Of a stretch of DNA of 64,000 bases, positions 28,501 through 38,200 are shown one piece after another (position 1 is the first letter of the stretch; each line of letters opens with the position of its first letter). This DNA is from Marinobacterium lutimaris (GTDB lineage Bacteria; Pseudomonadota; Gammaproteobacteria; Pseudomonadales; Balneatricaceae), in contig NZ_FNVQ01000001.1 of assembly GCF_900108065.1 (NCBI RefSeq), forward strand, positions 1,426,001-1,490,000. Direction: 5' to 3'. The translations under genes were made by a program, and so were the position numbers. The notes under the pieces are model-generated. The model did not search any database, was not told the DNA's origin, and saw nothing but the letters and a program-made list of their open reading frames with translations.

Positions 28501-29817
28501 ATGACTATTTCTACCTACTGGAAGGCAGCTCGCCGCCCTCTTTACACTGCGCTAACCCTGGCTACTCTGGGTGCCTCTATACAGGCGCAGGCGGCTGACG
28601 CTGAACTGGTCAAGCGCGGCGAATATGTCGCAGCGGCGGCGGACTGCTCCGTCTGTCATACCGAGCCTGGCCAGAAGGCCTATGCTGGCGGACACGGTAT
28701 CGACAGCCCATTCGGCGCGATCTACTCCACCAACATCACGCCAGACGAGAAAACCGGCATCGGCAGCTATTCACGGGACGAATTCGCCGCCGCCGTTCGT
28801 GAAGGGATTCGCAAGGATGGGGCGCACCTATACCCCGCGATGCCCTACACCGCATACGCCGGCATCTCCGATGCGGATATAGATGCTCTCTACGCCTACT
28901 TCATGCAAGGCGTAGAACCGGCAGAACAAGCCAACAAGGAGACAGATCTCGGCTTTCCATACAACCAGCGCTGGGGGATCACCTTCTGGAACTGGCTGTT
29001 TGGCGGGGACGATCCCTACAGCAACGAGGCGGCTGCCGGTGATCAGCGTGCCGCCTACCTGGTCGATGTACTCGGTCACTGCGGCAGCTGCCACACGCCC
29101 CGCGGAACCTTCTTCCAGGAAGAGGCGATGACCGGTGACGACAAGGTCTACCTGTCCGGAGCCGACATCGGCGGCTGGCATGCGCCAGATATCCGTGCAG
29201 GCAAAGGCGGTGGCCTTGAACAGTGGAGCCAGGCGGATCTAGAGAAGTATCTGCAAACCGGGCGCAACGCCCATGCGGCGGTGGTTGGCGAAATGAAGCC
29301 AGTCATCGAACACAGCATGGCGAAGCTCAGGGACGAGGATATTGGCCTGATCGCTGGCTACCTCAAAGGGCTGAAAGGCGACGGTGAAAACCAGATCACC
29401 GAGGGCAACGGCGAGGCTACCACCGCCAAGCTCGACTCGGCCCTGCTTGATGTCGACTCCGGTGAACGTCTCTACGTTGATAACTGTGGCGCCTGCCACT
29501 TCAGCAACGCTCAGGGTGCCGACAGCGTGTTCCCGAAACTGGATCGCAACCCGCTGGTTAACGCCGAAAACCCGACCGGGCTTATCCGCGTGATTCTGGC
29601 TGGGGCGCGTTTGCCCTCGACTGCGAAGGCACCTGAGGATCTGGCGATGCCCGGCTTCGGCTGGCGTCTCGATGACGCCGAGGTCGCCACCCTTGCCAGC
29701 TTTGTTCGCAGCGGCTGGAACAACAAGGCCGCAGCCGTAACCAGCGACCAGGTGGCCGAGGTGCGCAAGGAGTTATCCGAAGAGCAGTTAAGCGCATCCG
29801 CGCCCAAGTTCAACTAG
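28501..29817 (+). CDS. Triheme cytochrome c subunit of the dehydrogenase
   Basis: Membrane-attached cytochrome of 438 residues. A Sec signal ends near residue 32 (ASIQAQA-ADAE). Three heme c sites are present: CSVCH (49-53), CGSCH (194-198) and CGACH (329-333). It carries electrons from the FAD subunit to ubiquinone or the terminal oxidase. Length and heme spacing match gluconate and alcohol dehydrogenase cytochromes, although the C-terminal membrane helix of some relatives is not obvious. Last gene of the operon, followed by a terminator. Confidence 0.93.
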   Translation: MTISTYWKAARRPLYTALTLATLGASIQAQAADAELVKRGEYVAAAADCSVCHTEPGQKAYAGGHGIDSPFGAIYSTNITPDEKTGIGSYSRDEFAAAVREGIRKDGAHLYPAMPYTAYAGISDADIDALYAYFMQGVEPAEQANKETDLGFPYNQRWGITFWNWLFGGDDPYSNEAAAGDQRAAYLVDVLGHCGSCHTPRGTFFQEEAMTGDDKVYLSGADIGGWHAPDIRAGKGGGLEQWSQADLEKYLQTGRNAHAAVVGEMKPVIEHSMAKLRDEDIGLIAGYLKGLKGDGENQITEGNGEATTAKLDSALLDVDSGERLYVDNCGACHFSNAQGADSVFPKLDRNPLVNAENPTGLIRVILAGARLPSTAKAPEDLAMPGFGWRLDDAEVATLASFVRSGWNNKAAAVTSDQVAEVRKELSEEQLSASAPKFN

Positions 29818-29906
29818 TTAGCCTTGCAACAGGTAACGCTAAAAGCGTGACGCTTAAAGGCGCAGCACCCGAGTCCTAAGGGTCTTGCTCTCGTCGCTCT
29901 GAACGC

Positions 29907-29936
29907 AAAAATCCCCGCCAGCCCGCGGGGATTTTT
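29907..29936. terminator. Terminator after the dehydrogenase operon
   Basis: ATCCCCGC (29911-29918) pairs with GCGGGGAT (29925-29932), followed by a T run. It is preceded by A's, so it can serve the converging LysR gene too. Confidence 0.88.
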
Positions 29937-29960
29937 ATTGGCTCGCCCAGGATTCACCAT

Positions 29961-30866
29961 CTAACACCGGCTCAGATCCTCCCTGGCATACCAGTCCACC
30001 AGGTAATCGATAAACACCCGCGCCTTGGTCGGCAGATAGCGGTTGGGTAGATAGAGCGCGTAGATCCCGGCCGATGGCGAGCTATAACTCTCGAGCACCG
30101 GTTCCAGCAGCCCGGCTGCTATCGCGGGCCCGACCAGCACCGACGAGAGCATCACCACACCGAGGCCGCCCTGAGCCGCCTCAACCATCGCTGTCGCATT
30201 GTTCGCCTTGAAGCTTCCCTGCACCGGTACACTCTGCACCTCGGCGCCGTCATCGAAATACCAGAGGTTAAAATCGTTATTGGGAAAATAGACGATACAA
30301 CTGTGGTTTTTCAAATCACCGGGCTCTTGCGGATGGCCATGCTTAAGCCAATACTCGGGCGCCGCACAGACAACTCGCTGAGTATTGGTCAACAAGCGCG
30401 CTGACAGTTGCTCCGGCGGCTCTCGCGTCAAACGGATCGAAAGGTCAAACCCCTCGTCCGCCAGATCAACGCGACGGTCCGACAGATCCAGTTCCACCTC
30501 GACTTCGGGGTAACTGCGCATAAAACCGACCAGTGCCCTCGTCAGCTCCGTAGATCCGACACTGACCGGAGCAGTGACGCGCAGCAGACCGCGAGGTTCA
30601 TCCTGCAGATGCGCCACGGATGCCTCTGCCGCCCTCGCCTCGTTCACGACCCGTCGGCAGTGCTGATAGAACACCCGCCCGGCTTCGGTAAGGCTAAGGC
30701 GCCGGGTGGTTCGATTCAGCAGACGTGCACCCAGTTGAGCCTCAAGTGAACTGACCCGCTTGCTGACCACCGGCGTAGAGATCTCCAGCACCCTTGCTGC
30801 CGCGGTAAACCCGGCGTGATCGACCACCGCTGCGAACACCGCCATATCATCAAGAGAGATCATCAA
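29961..30866 (-). CDS. LysR family transcriptional regulator
   Basis: DNA-binding regulator of 301 residues of the CrgA-like LysR branch. The HTH is GFTAAARVLEISTPVVSKRV, followed by LEAQLGARLLNRTTRRLSLTEAG; the effector lobe contains the usual LDLSDRRVDLADEGFDLSIR. Divergent from the EamA gene with 103 bp between the starts, so it probably controls that exporter and itself. Confidence 0.92.
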   Translation of the reverse strand: MMISLDDMAVFAAVVDHAGFTAAARVLEISTPVVSKRVSSLEAQLGARLLNRTTRRLSLTEAGRVFYQHCRRVVNEARAAEASVAHLQDEPRGLLRVTAPVSVGSTELTRALVGFMRSYPEVEVELDLSDRRVDLADEGFDLSIRLTREPPEQLSARLLTNTQRVVCAAPEYWLKHGHPQEPGDLKNHSCIVYFPNNDFNLWYFDDGAEVQSVPVQGSFKANNATAMVEAAQGGLGVVMLSSVLVGPAIAAGLLEPVLESYSSPSAGIYALYLPNRYLPTKARVFIDYLVDWYAREDLSRC

Positions 30867-30969
30867 CCACCATTAGCAAATATTTAGAAACAATAATTTT
30901 TTATTTAGCCAGATTATAAATCACATAGAAATTGTTAGCCTATACGCCTGTAAACTTAGGAGAAAACCG

Positions 30970-31962
30970 ATGACCTCCAGCAGGCTCTGGCCCGCCGTGG
31001 TACTGCTACTGATCACTACCTGGTCCTGGGGCGGCATGTTCCCCGTCGCCAAACCGATGCTCGACATCCTCGACCCCTTCTTCATGACACTGATCCGCTT
31101 TTCGCTGACGGCGCTCGGGCTGCTGCTGATCCTGTTCTGTGTCGAGGGCCGCAAAGCGTTTAATTTTGAAGGCCGCCTGCTGAGGCTGCTGTTCCTCGGC
31201 ACCCTGGGCTTTGCCTGCTTCAACCTGCTGGCCTTTAATGGACTGGTGCACAGCAAGCCGGAGCACGGCGCCGTGATCATGGCGACCCAGCCGATGATCG
31301 CAGTGCTGTTGACCTGGGTGATGCGCGGATTGAAACCGGGAGCCTTTACCCTGGGGACTATCCTCGTCGCGTTCGCCGGCGTCTTCCTGGTTATCACCGG
31401 TGGTGATATCGAGCGCGCCTTCGGTGGCGGCAAGATTATCTGGGACCTGCTCTTCTTTACCGGCGCTACCTTCTGGGTTGCCTACACACTGGGCGCGCAG
31501 TCTTTTCACAGCTGGTCACCGTTGCGCTACACCGCGATAACCGCAGGGCTTGGCTGCCTGAGTATTGCGCTGGTCAGCTTCGGCCTCACCGCTGTAGACA
31601 TGCTGTCGATACCGGAGTGGAACACCCTGGTTGAGCTGCGCTGGTCACTCGCCTATCTCGTGATCCCCGCCGGCATCATGGGCGTGCTGTTCTGGAATAT
31701 GGGCATCAAGAAGCTGGGACCGATTAACGGTGTTCTGTTTATCAATTTTGTGCCGGTCAGCGCGTTTACCATTGGCGCGATCCAGGGCCATAAAATCACC
31801 CCGACCGAAGTGATCGGCGCTGCCATGGTGATGACTGCTCTGATCGCCAATAACCTCTACGTGAGATCCCGTATGAAGCGCTCACAGGGCAGTAATCGTG
31901 ATAGCGAACAGAACGACGAGCTGCCGTTGAGACCCGTTACGGCAAAACCGGACAATGCCTGA
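30970..31962 (+). CDS. EamA/DMT family transporter
   Basis: Ten-helix exporter-like membrane protein of 330 residues with two EamA repeats (about 5-140 and 155-295); KPEHGAVIMATQPMIAVLL and LVIPAGIMGVLFWNMGIKKL are typical helices. The last 35 residues are a polar cytoplasmic tail. AGGAG lies 7 nt upstream of the ATG. It is likely controlled by the divergent LysR protein. Substrate unknown. Confidence 0.9.
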   Translation: MTSSRLWPAVVLLLITTWSWGGMFPVAKPMLDILDPFFMTLIRFSLTALGLLLILFCVEGRKAFNFEGRLLRLLFLGTLGFACFNLLAFNGLVHSKPEHGAVIMATQPMIAVLLTWVMRGLKPGAFTLGTILVAFAGVFLVITGGDIERAFGGGKIIWDLLFFTGATFWVAYTLGAQSFHSWSPLRYTAITAGLGCLSIALVSFGLTAVDMLSIPEWNTLVELRWSLAYLVIPAGIMGVLFWNMGIKKLGPINGVLFINFVPVSAFTIGAIQGHKITPTEVIGAAMVMTALIANNLYVRSRMKRSQGSNRDSEQNDELPLRPVTAKPDNA

Positions 31963-32067
31963 TTCAGTAGCACTGATCTTCACACTGCGAGATACCGAAG
32001 AGTATTTACAGGCCCGGTGAATCGCGGGAAAAGAAAAAGCCAAGCGCAAGCAGAGATAGAAGCGAGG

Positions 32068-32098
32068 ATTACCGGGGCATAGTCACTGCCCCGGTAAT
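32068..32098. other. 12-bp hairpin between convergent genes
   Basis: ATTACCGGGGCA (32068-32079) and TGCCCCGGTAAT (32087-32098) form a perfect 12-bp stem with a 7-nt loop between the EamA and yjdM ends. No T run follows on either strand. Confidence 0.6.
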
Positions 32099-32109
32099 AG
32101 AAAAACCGA

Positions 32110-32448
32110 TCAGGCTTTTTTGACAAACTCGGACTTCAGCATCATCGGGCCAATGCCATCGACCTTGCAGTCGATATTGTGATCACCATCCACCAGGCGG
32201 TTGATCTTCACCTTGGTGCCCACCTTGATCGTTGATGAAGAGCCCTTCACCTTAAGATCCTTGATCAGCGTAACGTTATCGCCATCGGCCAGCTCATTGC
32301 CGTTGGCATCACGTACCACCAGTTTATCCTCGTCTTCCGCCGGCTCAGTGGCGGACCACTCATGGCCGCAGGACGGGCAGACAAACAGCCCCTGATCTTC
32401 GTAGGTGTAGTCGGCTGCACAACTGGGGCAAGCGGGATAATCGGCCAT
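32110..32448 (-). CDS. yjdM: YjdM/PhnA-type zinc ribbon protein
   Basis: Small cytoplasmic protein of 112 residues. An N-terminal zinc ribbon ([21 protein letters not shown]) is followed by the PhnA domain with [20 protein letters not shown]. Length and sequence match E. coli YjdM, formerly PhnA, which lies near the phosphonate operon there but has no proven role in it. Start ATG at 32448 ([10 protein letters not shown]) agrees with the family. Confidence 0.92.
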   Translation of the reverse strand: MADYPACPSCAADYTYEDQGLFVCPSCGHEWSATEPAEDEDKLVVRDANGNELADGDNVTLIKDLKVKGSSSTIKVGTKVKINRLVDGDHNIDCKVDGIGPMMLKSEFVKKA

Positions 32449-32581
32449 TGAGGACTCCAAATTCAGGCGGTTAGACAGTCAAAATGGGCAATAACCCCAT
32501 CTAGGGCGCGTATACTACACCAAATATCAAGCAAAGTGCCGCCGCCTCTGTTTCAGGCCGTTAATCGACCCTCATCTGCAT

Positions 32582-33208
32582 TCAGACAGGTTTGAGATTG
32601 TTTTCATAAAGCAGACGCAGATAGTCCCGATACAGCAATATCTGGTCGCGGATACGATCGTTGCTTTGAAAAATGCGGGACAGAATAATACCGCCCTCAA
32701 CAATAGCCGTGAACATGTCCGCCAGTGTCTCACGCTGGGTTTCCTGGCGTGGCAGGTAAACCTCATCGATCGCCGCCAGCTGAGCGGTGATCATCTCACG
32801 CCAGCTCAACACGCCCTGTTTGATCAGAGCCCTCACCTCATCATCAAACTGCTGGGTTTCGTAGGTAAAACCCGCCACCAGGCAGCCCGGGTGGGTTTCC
32901 TCCAGGTCGTTCATCATCTCGGCAAAGAGGTTCAGGAAGATTAGCAACTGGTGCAGCGGATCTTCACTGAGCGACCTGGCCCTGACAAACAGGCCGTCGA
33001 AAATCTGCGAGTCACCCTCCAGGTAACGCTGCACCAGCGCCTTGGCGAGCTCAGCCTTGCCCTTGAAATGGTAAAAGAAGCCACCCTTGGTGAGCGCCGC
33101 CTTTTCGAGAATATGGTCGATCGATGTGCCGGCGAAACCCTGCTGAAGAATCAGTGACTCAGCCGTTTGCAAGAGTCGATCGCGACTACTGTTGCTCCGG
33201 ACTGACAT
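32582..33208 (-). CDS. TetR family transcriptional regulator
   Basis: Repressor-type regulator of 208 residues. HTH region LQTAESLILQQGFAGTSIDH and LTKGGFFYHFKGKAELA is clear; the C-terminal ligand domain has the TetR_C pattern of AcuR/YxaF-like proteins. The ATG at 33208 has AAGGAGG upstream, so the longer frame is not used. It is divergent from a homocysteine methyltransferase-like gene and has a small palindrome just upstream. Confidence 0.9.
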   Translation of the reverse strand: MSVRSNSSRDRLLQTAESLILQQGFAGTSIDHILEKAALTKGGFFYHFKGKAELAKALVQRYLEGDSQIFDGLFVRARSLSEDPLHQLLIFLNLFAEMMNDLEETHPGCLVAGFTYETQQFDDEVRALIKQGVLSWREMITAQLAAIDEVYLPRQETQRETLADMFTAIVEGGIILSRIFQSNDRIRDQILLYRDYLRLLYENNLKPV

Positions 33209-33226
33209 TTTTTCCCTCCTTAACTT

Positions 33227-33237
33227 TACCTTTGGTA
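33227..33237. promoter_or_regulatory. Small palindrome upstream of the TetR gene
   Basis: TACC-TTT-GGTA, an 11-bp palindrome about 20 bp upstream of the TetR start and on the side of the divergent gene. Possible autoregulatory site; it is short, so weak evidence. Confidence 0.3.
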
Positions 33238-33418
33238 TAGCAACCTTGCCGGAATCGGCTTCAGACAAGGATGACAGCTCGCGAACTCCGATAACCCTTT
33301 GTTTTTATTGAATGTAAAAAGCGGCCATTTCAACACTGAGGGTCCACTGCTTTTCACAACCCTGAGCCCTAAGCTATTCAACACCCAATAACAACAATCT
33401 GAGTATAGGGGTTTCTCC

Positions 33419-34369
33419 ATGAGCAACATCGATCAATTGTCCGCGAAGCTGTTTCTCACCGACGGTGGCGCGGAGACCACGCTGGTCTTTCACGAAGGGT
33501 TCGACCTGCCCTACTTCGCCGCCTTCCCGCTGCTGGATACCGACCGCGGCCGGGCAGCACTGGATGCGTACTACAGAAAGTATCTGGCCATCGCTATCAA
33601 GGCGAAAACCGGTTTTATTCTTGAAAGTGCGACCTGGAGAGCTCACCAGGATTACACGGAAAAACTGGGATATGACAGGAGAGAAGCCGACCGGGTTAAC
33701 CACGACGGCATAAAGATGCTGAAAGCGCTACGCGAGCAGTATGAAACCGCCGACAGCCCGATCCTGATCAGCGGCTGCGTCGGTCCTCGCGGAGATGCCT
33801 ACCAGACCGGCAGTTGCATGACGCCGGAAGACGCCGAACGCTATCACCGCCCACAGATTGAAAGCCTTGCTGCAGCGGGTGCCGATCTGGTCAGCGCCTT
33901 CACCATGAACTACGCAGAAGAAACCATCGGCTTTGCCCGCGCTGCACGCGCCGTTGGCATACCCTCGGTCATATCCTTCACCACGGAAACCGATGGTCGC
34001 CTGCCCAGTGGAGAGGCTCTGAGCGATGCGATCAAGCGTGTAGATGCGGCAACAGATTCGGCCCCCCTCTACTACATGATCAACTGTGCTCACCCGGATC
34101 ATTTCGCATCGGCGCTGGAGACCGGCGAGGCCTGGGTGAAACGCATCAAAGGCATACGAGCCAACGCCTCCCGCCTCAGCCACGCAGAGCTGGATAATAG
34201 TGAGGAGCTAGACTCAGGTAACCCGGAAGAGCTAGGACAGCTGTATCGGGGTTTACGGGAGCAGTTTCCGCAGTTCACCATTCTGGGCGGCTGCTGCGGT
34301 ACCGATGAGCGCCATATCGAGCAGATCTGCCACTGCTGTGTAAGCGCCCCCTTGTCTGAGCGCCACTGA
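33419..34369 (+). CDS. Homocysteine S-methyltransferase family protein
   Basis: Zinc-dependent methyl-transfer enzyme of the homocysteine methyltransferase domain family, 316 residues. The zinc ligands are Cys in YYMINCAHPDHF and the Cys pair in ILGGCCGTDERHIEQI; the N-terminal LTDGGAETTLVF is the family start. Members use S-methylmethionine, betaine or other methyl donors; the donor here is unknown. Divergent from the TetR gene, which may regulate it. Confidence 0.9.
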   Translation: MSNIDQLSAKLFLTDGGAETTLVFHEGFDLPYFAAFPLLDTDRGRAALDAYYRKYLAIAIKAKTGFILESATWRAHQDYTEKLGYDRREADRVNHDGIKMLKALREQYETADSPILISGCVGPRGDAYQTGSCMTPEDAERYHRPQIESLAAAGADLVSAFTMNYAEETIGFARAARAVGIPSVISFTTETDGRLPSGEALSDAIKRVDAATDSAPLYYMINCAHPDHFASALETGEAWVKRIKGIRANASRLSHAELDNSEELDSGNPEELGQLYRGLREQFPQFTILGGCCGTDERHIEQICHCCVSAPLSERH

Positions 34370-34425
34370 AAAAGCGTCAGCACCGAGCGAGAACTCCAAC
34401 GCGGGAGGCCTCACCCGGTGTTGCG

Positions 34426-35943
34426 TTATTTGGAACCACCCATGATGCTGCCCAGCAACCCACGCAGGATCTTGCGGCCCAGCTGACTGCCGACGGTGCG
34501 CGCCGTCTGCTTGGCCATCGTCTCCACCATTCCCTGCCGGCGCTTGGTGCCCCAGAGGAAGTCGCTCAGGGCGCTGCGCTCTTCGGCTGCGGGTGCCGCC
34601 TTGGCTTTCTCTTTAACGTCATTCTCTTGAGCCGCTTTCTCATTAGCGGCGGTCTGCACGGCCTCACGCTGCAAGGTGCGTTGATTCAGAATCTCGTAGG
34701 CAGATTCACGGTTAACCGGCGAGTCGTATTTACTGCCCACGGGGCTACGCGAGCGTACCGCCGCACGCTCCTCAGCGGATAAGGCCCCCATAAAGCAGCG
34801 TGGTGGAGAGACCAGCGTTCTCTCTACCGGCATCGGCACACCGCCTTCCTGCAGCGTAGAAACCAGCGCTTCGCCCACAGCCAGTTGCGATATCACCTGG
34901 GCTACATCAAGCCCCGGGTTGGGAACAAAGGTTTCGGCGGCGGTCTTGACCGCCTTCTGGTCCCGCGGCGTATAGGCGCGCAGGGCGTGCTGCACCCGGT
35001 TACCGAGCTGACCCAGTACCTCATCGGGCAGATCATCCGGGGACTGGGAGCAAAAATAGATACCCACCCCTTTGGAGCGAATCATCCGCACCACCTGCTC
35101 GACCTTCTGCTGGAGTACCGGCGGCGCGTCATCAAACAGCAGGTGCGACTCGTCGAAGAAAAACACCAGTTTGGGTTTTTCCAGATCGCCCACTTCCGGC
35201 AGATTTTCAAACAGCTCCGATAGCAGCCAGAGCAGGAATGTCGAGTACAAGCGCGGTTTAAGGATGAGCTGATTGGCGGCAAGCACACTGATCACGCCCC
35301 GGCCGTTCAGGTCGGTGCGCATCAGATCGGTGATCTCCAGGGCTGGCTCACCGAGAAAAGAGGTCCCCCCCTCTCGCTCAAATGCCAGCAGTGCCCGCTG
35401 GATCGCCGCCACCGACTGAGCACTGACCAGGCCATACTCGGCAGAGATCTGTTTGCGGTTTTCAGCGATAAAGCCCAGCAGCGCGCGCAGGTCATCAAGG
35501 TCGAGCAGTAACAGCCCCTGATCATCCGCCATGCGGAACAGGATTTCGATGATGCCCGCCTGGGTATCGCTGAGATCAAGGATACGGCTCAGCAGCGTGG
35601 GCCCTATCTCACTGACCGTCGTTCGGACCGGGTGACCCTCCTGGCCGTACAGATCCCAGAACAGAACCGGGCTGGCCTCATTGGCATAGCCCTCGACGCC
35701 GATCCGTTCGGCCCGCTGCTGAACCTTGGAGTTATTGTCGCCAGCCTTGGCAAGCCCCGATACATCGCCTTTCACATCGGCCATGAATACCGGCACACCC
35801 ATGCGCGAAAAACCCTCGGCCAACACCATCAACGAAACTGTTTTACCGGTGCCGGTAGCGCCGGCAACAAGCCCATGGCGGTTGGCATATCGGGCCAGTA
35901 ATGTCACCGGCTGTTCGCCCTTGCCAATCAGAATATCGGTCAT
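34426..35943 (-). CDS. HerA-like ATPase, DUF853 family (YjgR)
   Basis: P-loop ATPase of the FtsK-HerA superfamily, 505 residues. Walker A GATGTGKTVS (about 29-38), Walker B LVFFFDESHLL with catalytic Glu-Ser, and the FCSQSPDDLPDEVLGQLGNR sensor region are intact. The end is a basic, Gly-rich tail (GSQLGRKILRGLLGSIMGGS). It matches E. coli YjgR in length and layout. Function is not established; HerA relatives move DNA, but no NurA-like nuclease gene is adjacent. Confidence 0.92.
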   Translation of the reverse strand: MTDILIGKGEQPVTLLARYANRHGLVAGATGTGKTVSLMVLAEGFSRMGVPVFMADVKGDVSGLAKAGDNNSKVQQRAERIGVEGYANEASPVLFWDLYGQEGHPVRTTVSEIGPTLLSRILDLSDTQAGIIEILFRMADDQGLLLLDLDDLRALLGFIAENRKQISAEYGLVSAQSVAAIQRALLAFEREGGTSFLGEPALEITDLMRTDLNGRGVISVLAANQLILKPRLYSTFLLWLLSELFENLPEVGDLEKPKLVFFFDESHLLFDDAPPVLQQKVEQVVRMIRSKGVGIYFCSQSPDDLPDEVLGQLGNRVQHALRAYTPRDQKAVKTAAETFVPNPGLDVAQVISQLAVGEALVSTLQEGGVPMPVERTLVSPPRCFMGALSAEERAAVRSRSPVGSKYDSPVNRESAYEILNQRTLQREAVQTAANEKAAQENDVKEKAKAAPAAEERSALSDFLWGTKRRQGMVETMAKQTARTVGSQLGRKILRGLLGSIMGGSK

Positions 35944-36040
35944 GCAAATCTCCCTATTCAGGCCCAGATTGGTATATCGCCGCCAGCCAGCCGCCAGATA
36001 CTGCGTCGGTTAGGGCCAGGGTTCAGCGTTACTCAGTGCA

Positions 36041-36736
36041 TCATGCCTTATCCAGCGCCTGGCGTACGGCCTGCTCGGCATGAATCACCGTGGTGTCATA
36101 CAGCTTCACATCCGTATCTGCGCCCTGAATCAACAGTCCGATCTCGGTACACCCCAGGATAACCCCCTCGGCTCCACGATCAGCCAGCGCCGCTACGATG
36201 TCGAGATAGGCCGACTTCGATTCCGGTTTGATGATGCCCTGGCAAAGTTCATCATAGATGACTGAATGCACAAGATCGCGCTGCGCCTCGTCAGGCACGA
36301 GCACTTCGATCCCCCTGGCCTCAAGACGCTCAAGGTAAAACGCCTGCTCCATGGTGAACCGGGTGCCCAGCAGCCCGACCCGCTTCACACCATCGTCCAA
36401 CAGCGTGTTTGCCGTGGCATCAGCAAGATGCAGCAGGGGAATAGAAACCGCCTGTGCAACTTCTGCAGCCACCTTGTGCATGGTGTTGGTACAGATAAGG
36501 ATGAAATCGGCGCCGGCCGCTTCAAGCGAACGTGCCGCAGCGCACAGAATATCAGCCGTTGCCGGCCAGTTACCCTGATGCTGAAGCGTTTCGATCTCGG
36601 CAAAGTCCACGCTGTAAAGCACAAGCTTGGCCGAGTGGAGGCCGCCAAGCTGCTGGCGAACCTGTTCATTGATGAGCCGGTAGTATGTCTGTGTGGACTC
36701 CCAGCTCATTCCACCGATCAAACCTATCGTTTGCAT
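36041..36736 (-). CDS. Aspartate/glutamate racemase family protein
   Basis: PLP-independent racemase of 231 residues. The start MQTIGLIGGMSWESTQTYY is the aspartate racemase signature, and the two catalytic cysteines are in ICTNTMHK (about residue 83) and GCTEIGLL (about residue 197). Similar to E. coli YgeA, which racemises several amino acids. Monocistronic. Confidence 0.92.
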   Translation of the reverse strand: MQTIGLIGGMSWESTQTYYRLINEQVRQQLGGLHSAKLVLYSVDFAEIETLQHQGNWPATADILCAAARSLEAAGADFILICTNTMHKVAAEVAQAVSIPLLHLADATANTLLDDGVKRVGLLGTRFTMEQAFYLERLEARGIEVLVPDEAQRDLVHSVIYDELCQGIIKPESKSAYLDIVAALADRGAEGVILGCTEIGLLIQGADTDVKLYDTTVIHAEQAVRQALDKA

Positions 36737-36924
36737 CTGTTACCTCCCTGTCCATTGGGATAGCCATAGACTGATGCCTGACCTCCCGTGATTCATTTAA
36801 CCTGGGTCAATATAGCGGCGAATCCAGCAGTGATGACATGCAAACATTGTCACCAAAACACTTTTGGGCTGACGCCGGGTGATAAGCTCGAGCTGTCAGA
36901 CAAACATTCAGCGGGGCATCTCCG

Positions 36925-37476
36925 ATGGCAGTTCGCACCAGCCAGACCCACCCGATCCGAATCGCAGCGGTCAAAGCCGCCCCGGATCATGGCCAGATCG
37001 GCATCACCTTCTGCCCGGGCAAACAGGACCTGTTCGCCGCTACCGGCTCCTGGGCGCGGGATCTTGAGATAGACCTGGACGCGATCTGCGCCTGGGATGC
37101 AAAAATGATCCTGACCCTGGTCGAGCCTGAGGAGCTGAAGGCGCTAAAGGTCCCCCATCTGGGTGAAGCAATAAAGCTGCGCGGGATTCACTGGCGTCAT
37201 CTGCCCATCGCGGACTACTCCGTTCCTAACGAGACGTTCGAGCAACAGTGGTCAGTCGCTGGGCCGGAGATCCGTGAACTGCTGCGCAACGGAAGTAATG
37301 TGCTGGTGCACTGCAAAGGCGGGCTTGGTCGCGCCGGTATGATCGCTGCACGGCTGCTGGTTGAGCTGGGACAGGAGCCAGAAGATGCGATCCACCATGT
37401 GCGCAGTGTCCGCAAGGGTGCCATCGAAACACCTTCACAACTGGCCCTGGTTCGACGCACCCAGGCGATCCGCTGA
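36925..37476 (+). CDS. CDKN3-type dual-specificity/tyrosine phosphatase
   Basis: Cysteine phosphatase of 183 residues with the P-loop HCKGGLGR (Cys about residue 132) and a likely general-acid Asp in LPIADYSVP. The surrounding sequence (THPIRIAAV; WARDLEIDLDAICAWDA) is that of the bacterial cyclin-dependent-kinase-inhibitor-3-like family. Bacterial substrates are not known. It is followed 9 nt later by a gene with HipA-like kinase features; the pair probably forms an operon and may act on the same target. Confidence 0.85.
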   Translation: MAVRTSQTHPIRIAAVKAAPDHGQIGITFCPGKQDLFAATGSWARDLEIDLDAICAWDAKMILTLVEPEELKALKVPHLGEAIKLRGIHWRHLPIADYSVPNETFEQQWSVAGPEIRELLRNGSNVLVHCKGGLGRAGMIAARLLVELGQEPEDAIHHVRSVRKGAIETPSQLALVRRTQAIR

Positions 37477-37485
37477 GATACGCTG

Positions 37486-38175
37486 ATGATGGCGCGGCCG
37501 GATCAACCACTGGATACCGATCAGCTAAAACGGGTCGGCAGCCAGATCGGCAGCAACCCGGCCGGTATTTACGAAGACGCTAATGGACGACGCTATTACA
37601 TCAAAACCCTCGAATCGGCCGCCCTGGCCCGCAATGAATATCTTGCAGCTCAGCTATACCAACTGGCGGGAGCGCCAACCCTGACCTATCTGCTCACCTG
37701 GGACAGCCATCAGATCGCCACGCGCTGGCTGCAGCTCGATAAGCGATATCTGGCCCACTTCAGCAAAAACGAACGGGAACAGGCGCAAAGCTGGCTCGGC
37801 GTGCACGCCTGGACCGCCAACTGGGATGCCCTCGGCTTGCAGGGCGACAACCAGGGAGTATTCCAGGGCCAGGTGCTGACACTGGATCTGGGCGGTGCCC
37901 TGGCCTTTCGCGCCCAGGGTGATCCCAAGGGCAAGGCGTTCGGTGATCAGGTCGAGGAGATCGACCGGCTGAGAAACAACCCTCATAACCTGCTGGCTAC
38001 CGAGCTGTTCGGGGCCATGAGCCTGGACGCCGTCAAGCGCTCGATCGAGAGAGTGACGCAGATTCCGGAGCGGCAGATCCTGGACAGGGTCCGCCGCCAT
38101 GCCGGCAGCGAAGCCCTTGCATTAAAGATGATCGCCCGCAGGGACTGGCTGGCGGATCATCTCACAACGCTCTAA
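37486..38175 (+). CDS. HipA/PI-kinase-like putative kinase
   Basis: Protein of 229 residues that I place near the HipA/phosphoinositide-kinase fold on visible motifs. A glycine loop IGSNPAGIYED is followed by a likely ATP lysine (YYIKT), an ARNEYLAAQLYQLAG helix with the pairing Glu, a catalytic-loop-like stretch DALGLQGDNQGV and a metal-binding LTLDLGGAL. The order and spacing fit a small kinase core without the HipA N-terminal domain. There is no HipB-like partner; instead a phosphatase gene lies immediately upstream. Substrate unknown. Assignment is by eye and needs a profile search. Confidence 0.6.
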   Translation: MMARPDQPLDTDQLKRVGSQIGSNPAGIYEDANGRRYYIKTLESAALARNEYLAAQLYQLAGAPTLTYLLTWDSHQIATRWLQLDKRYLAHFSKNEREQAQSWLGVHAWTANWDALGLQGDNQGVFQGQVLTLDLGGALAFRAQGDPKGKAFGDQVEEIDRLRNNPHNLLATELFGAMSLDAVKRSIERVTQIPERQILDRVRRHAGSEALALKMIARRDWLADHLTTL

Positions 38176-38200
38176 GCGCTCAAGCCAATGGATCGAGACG

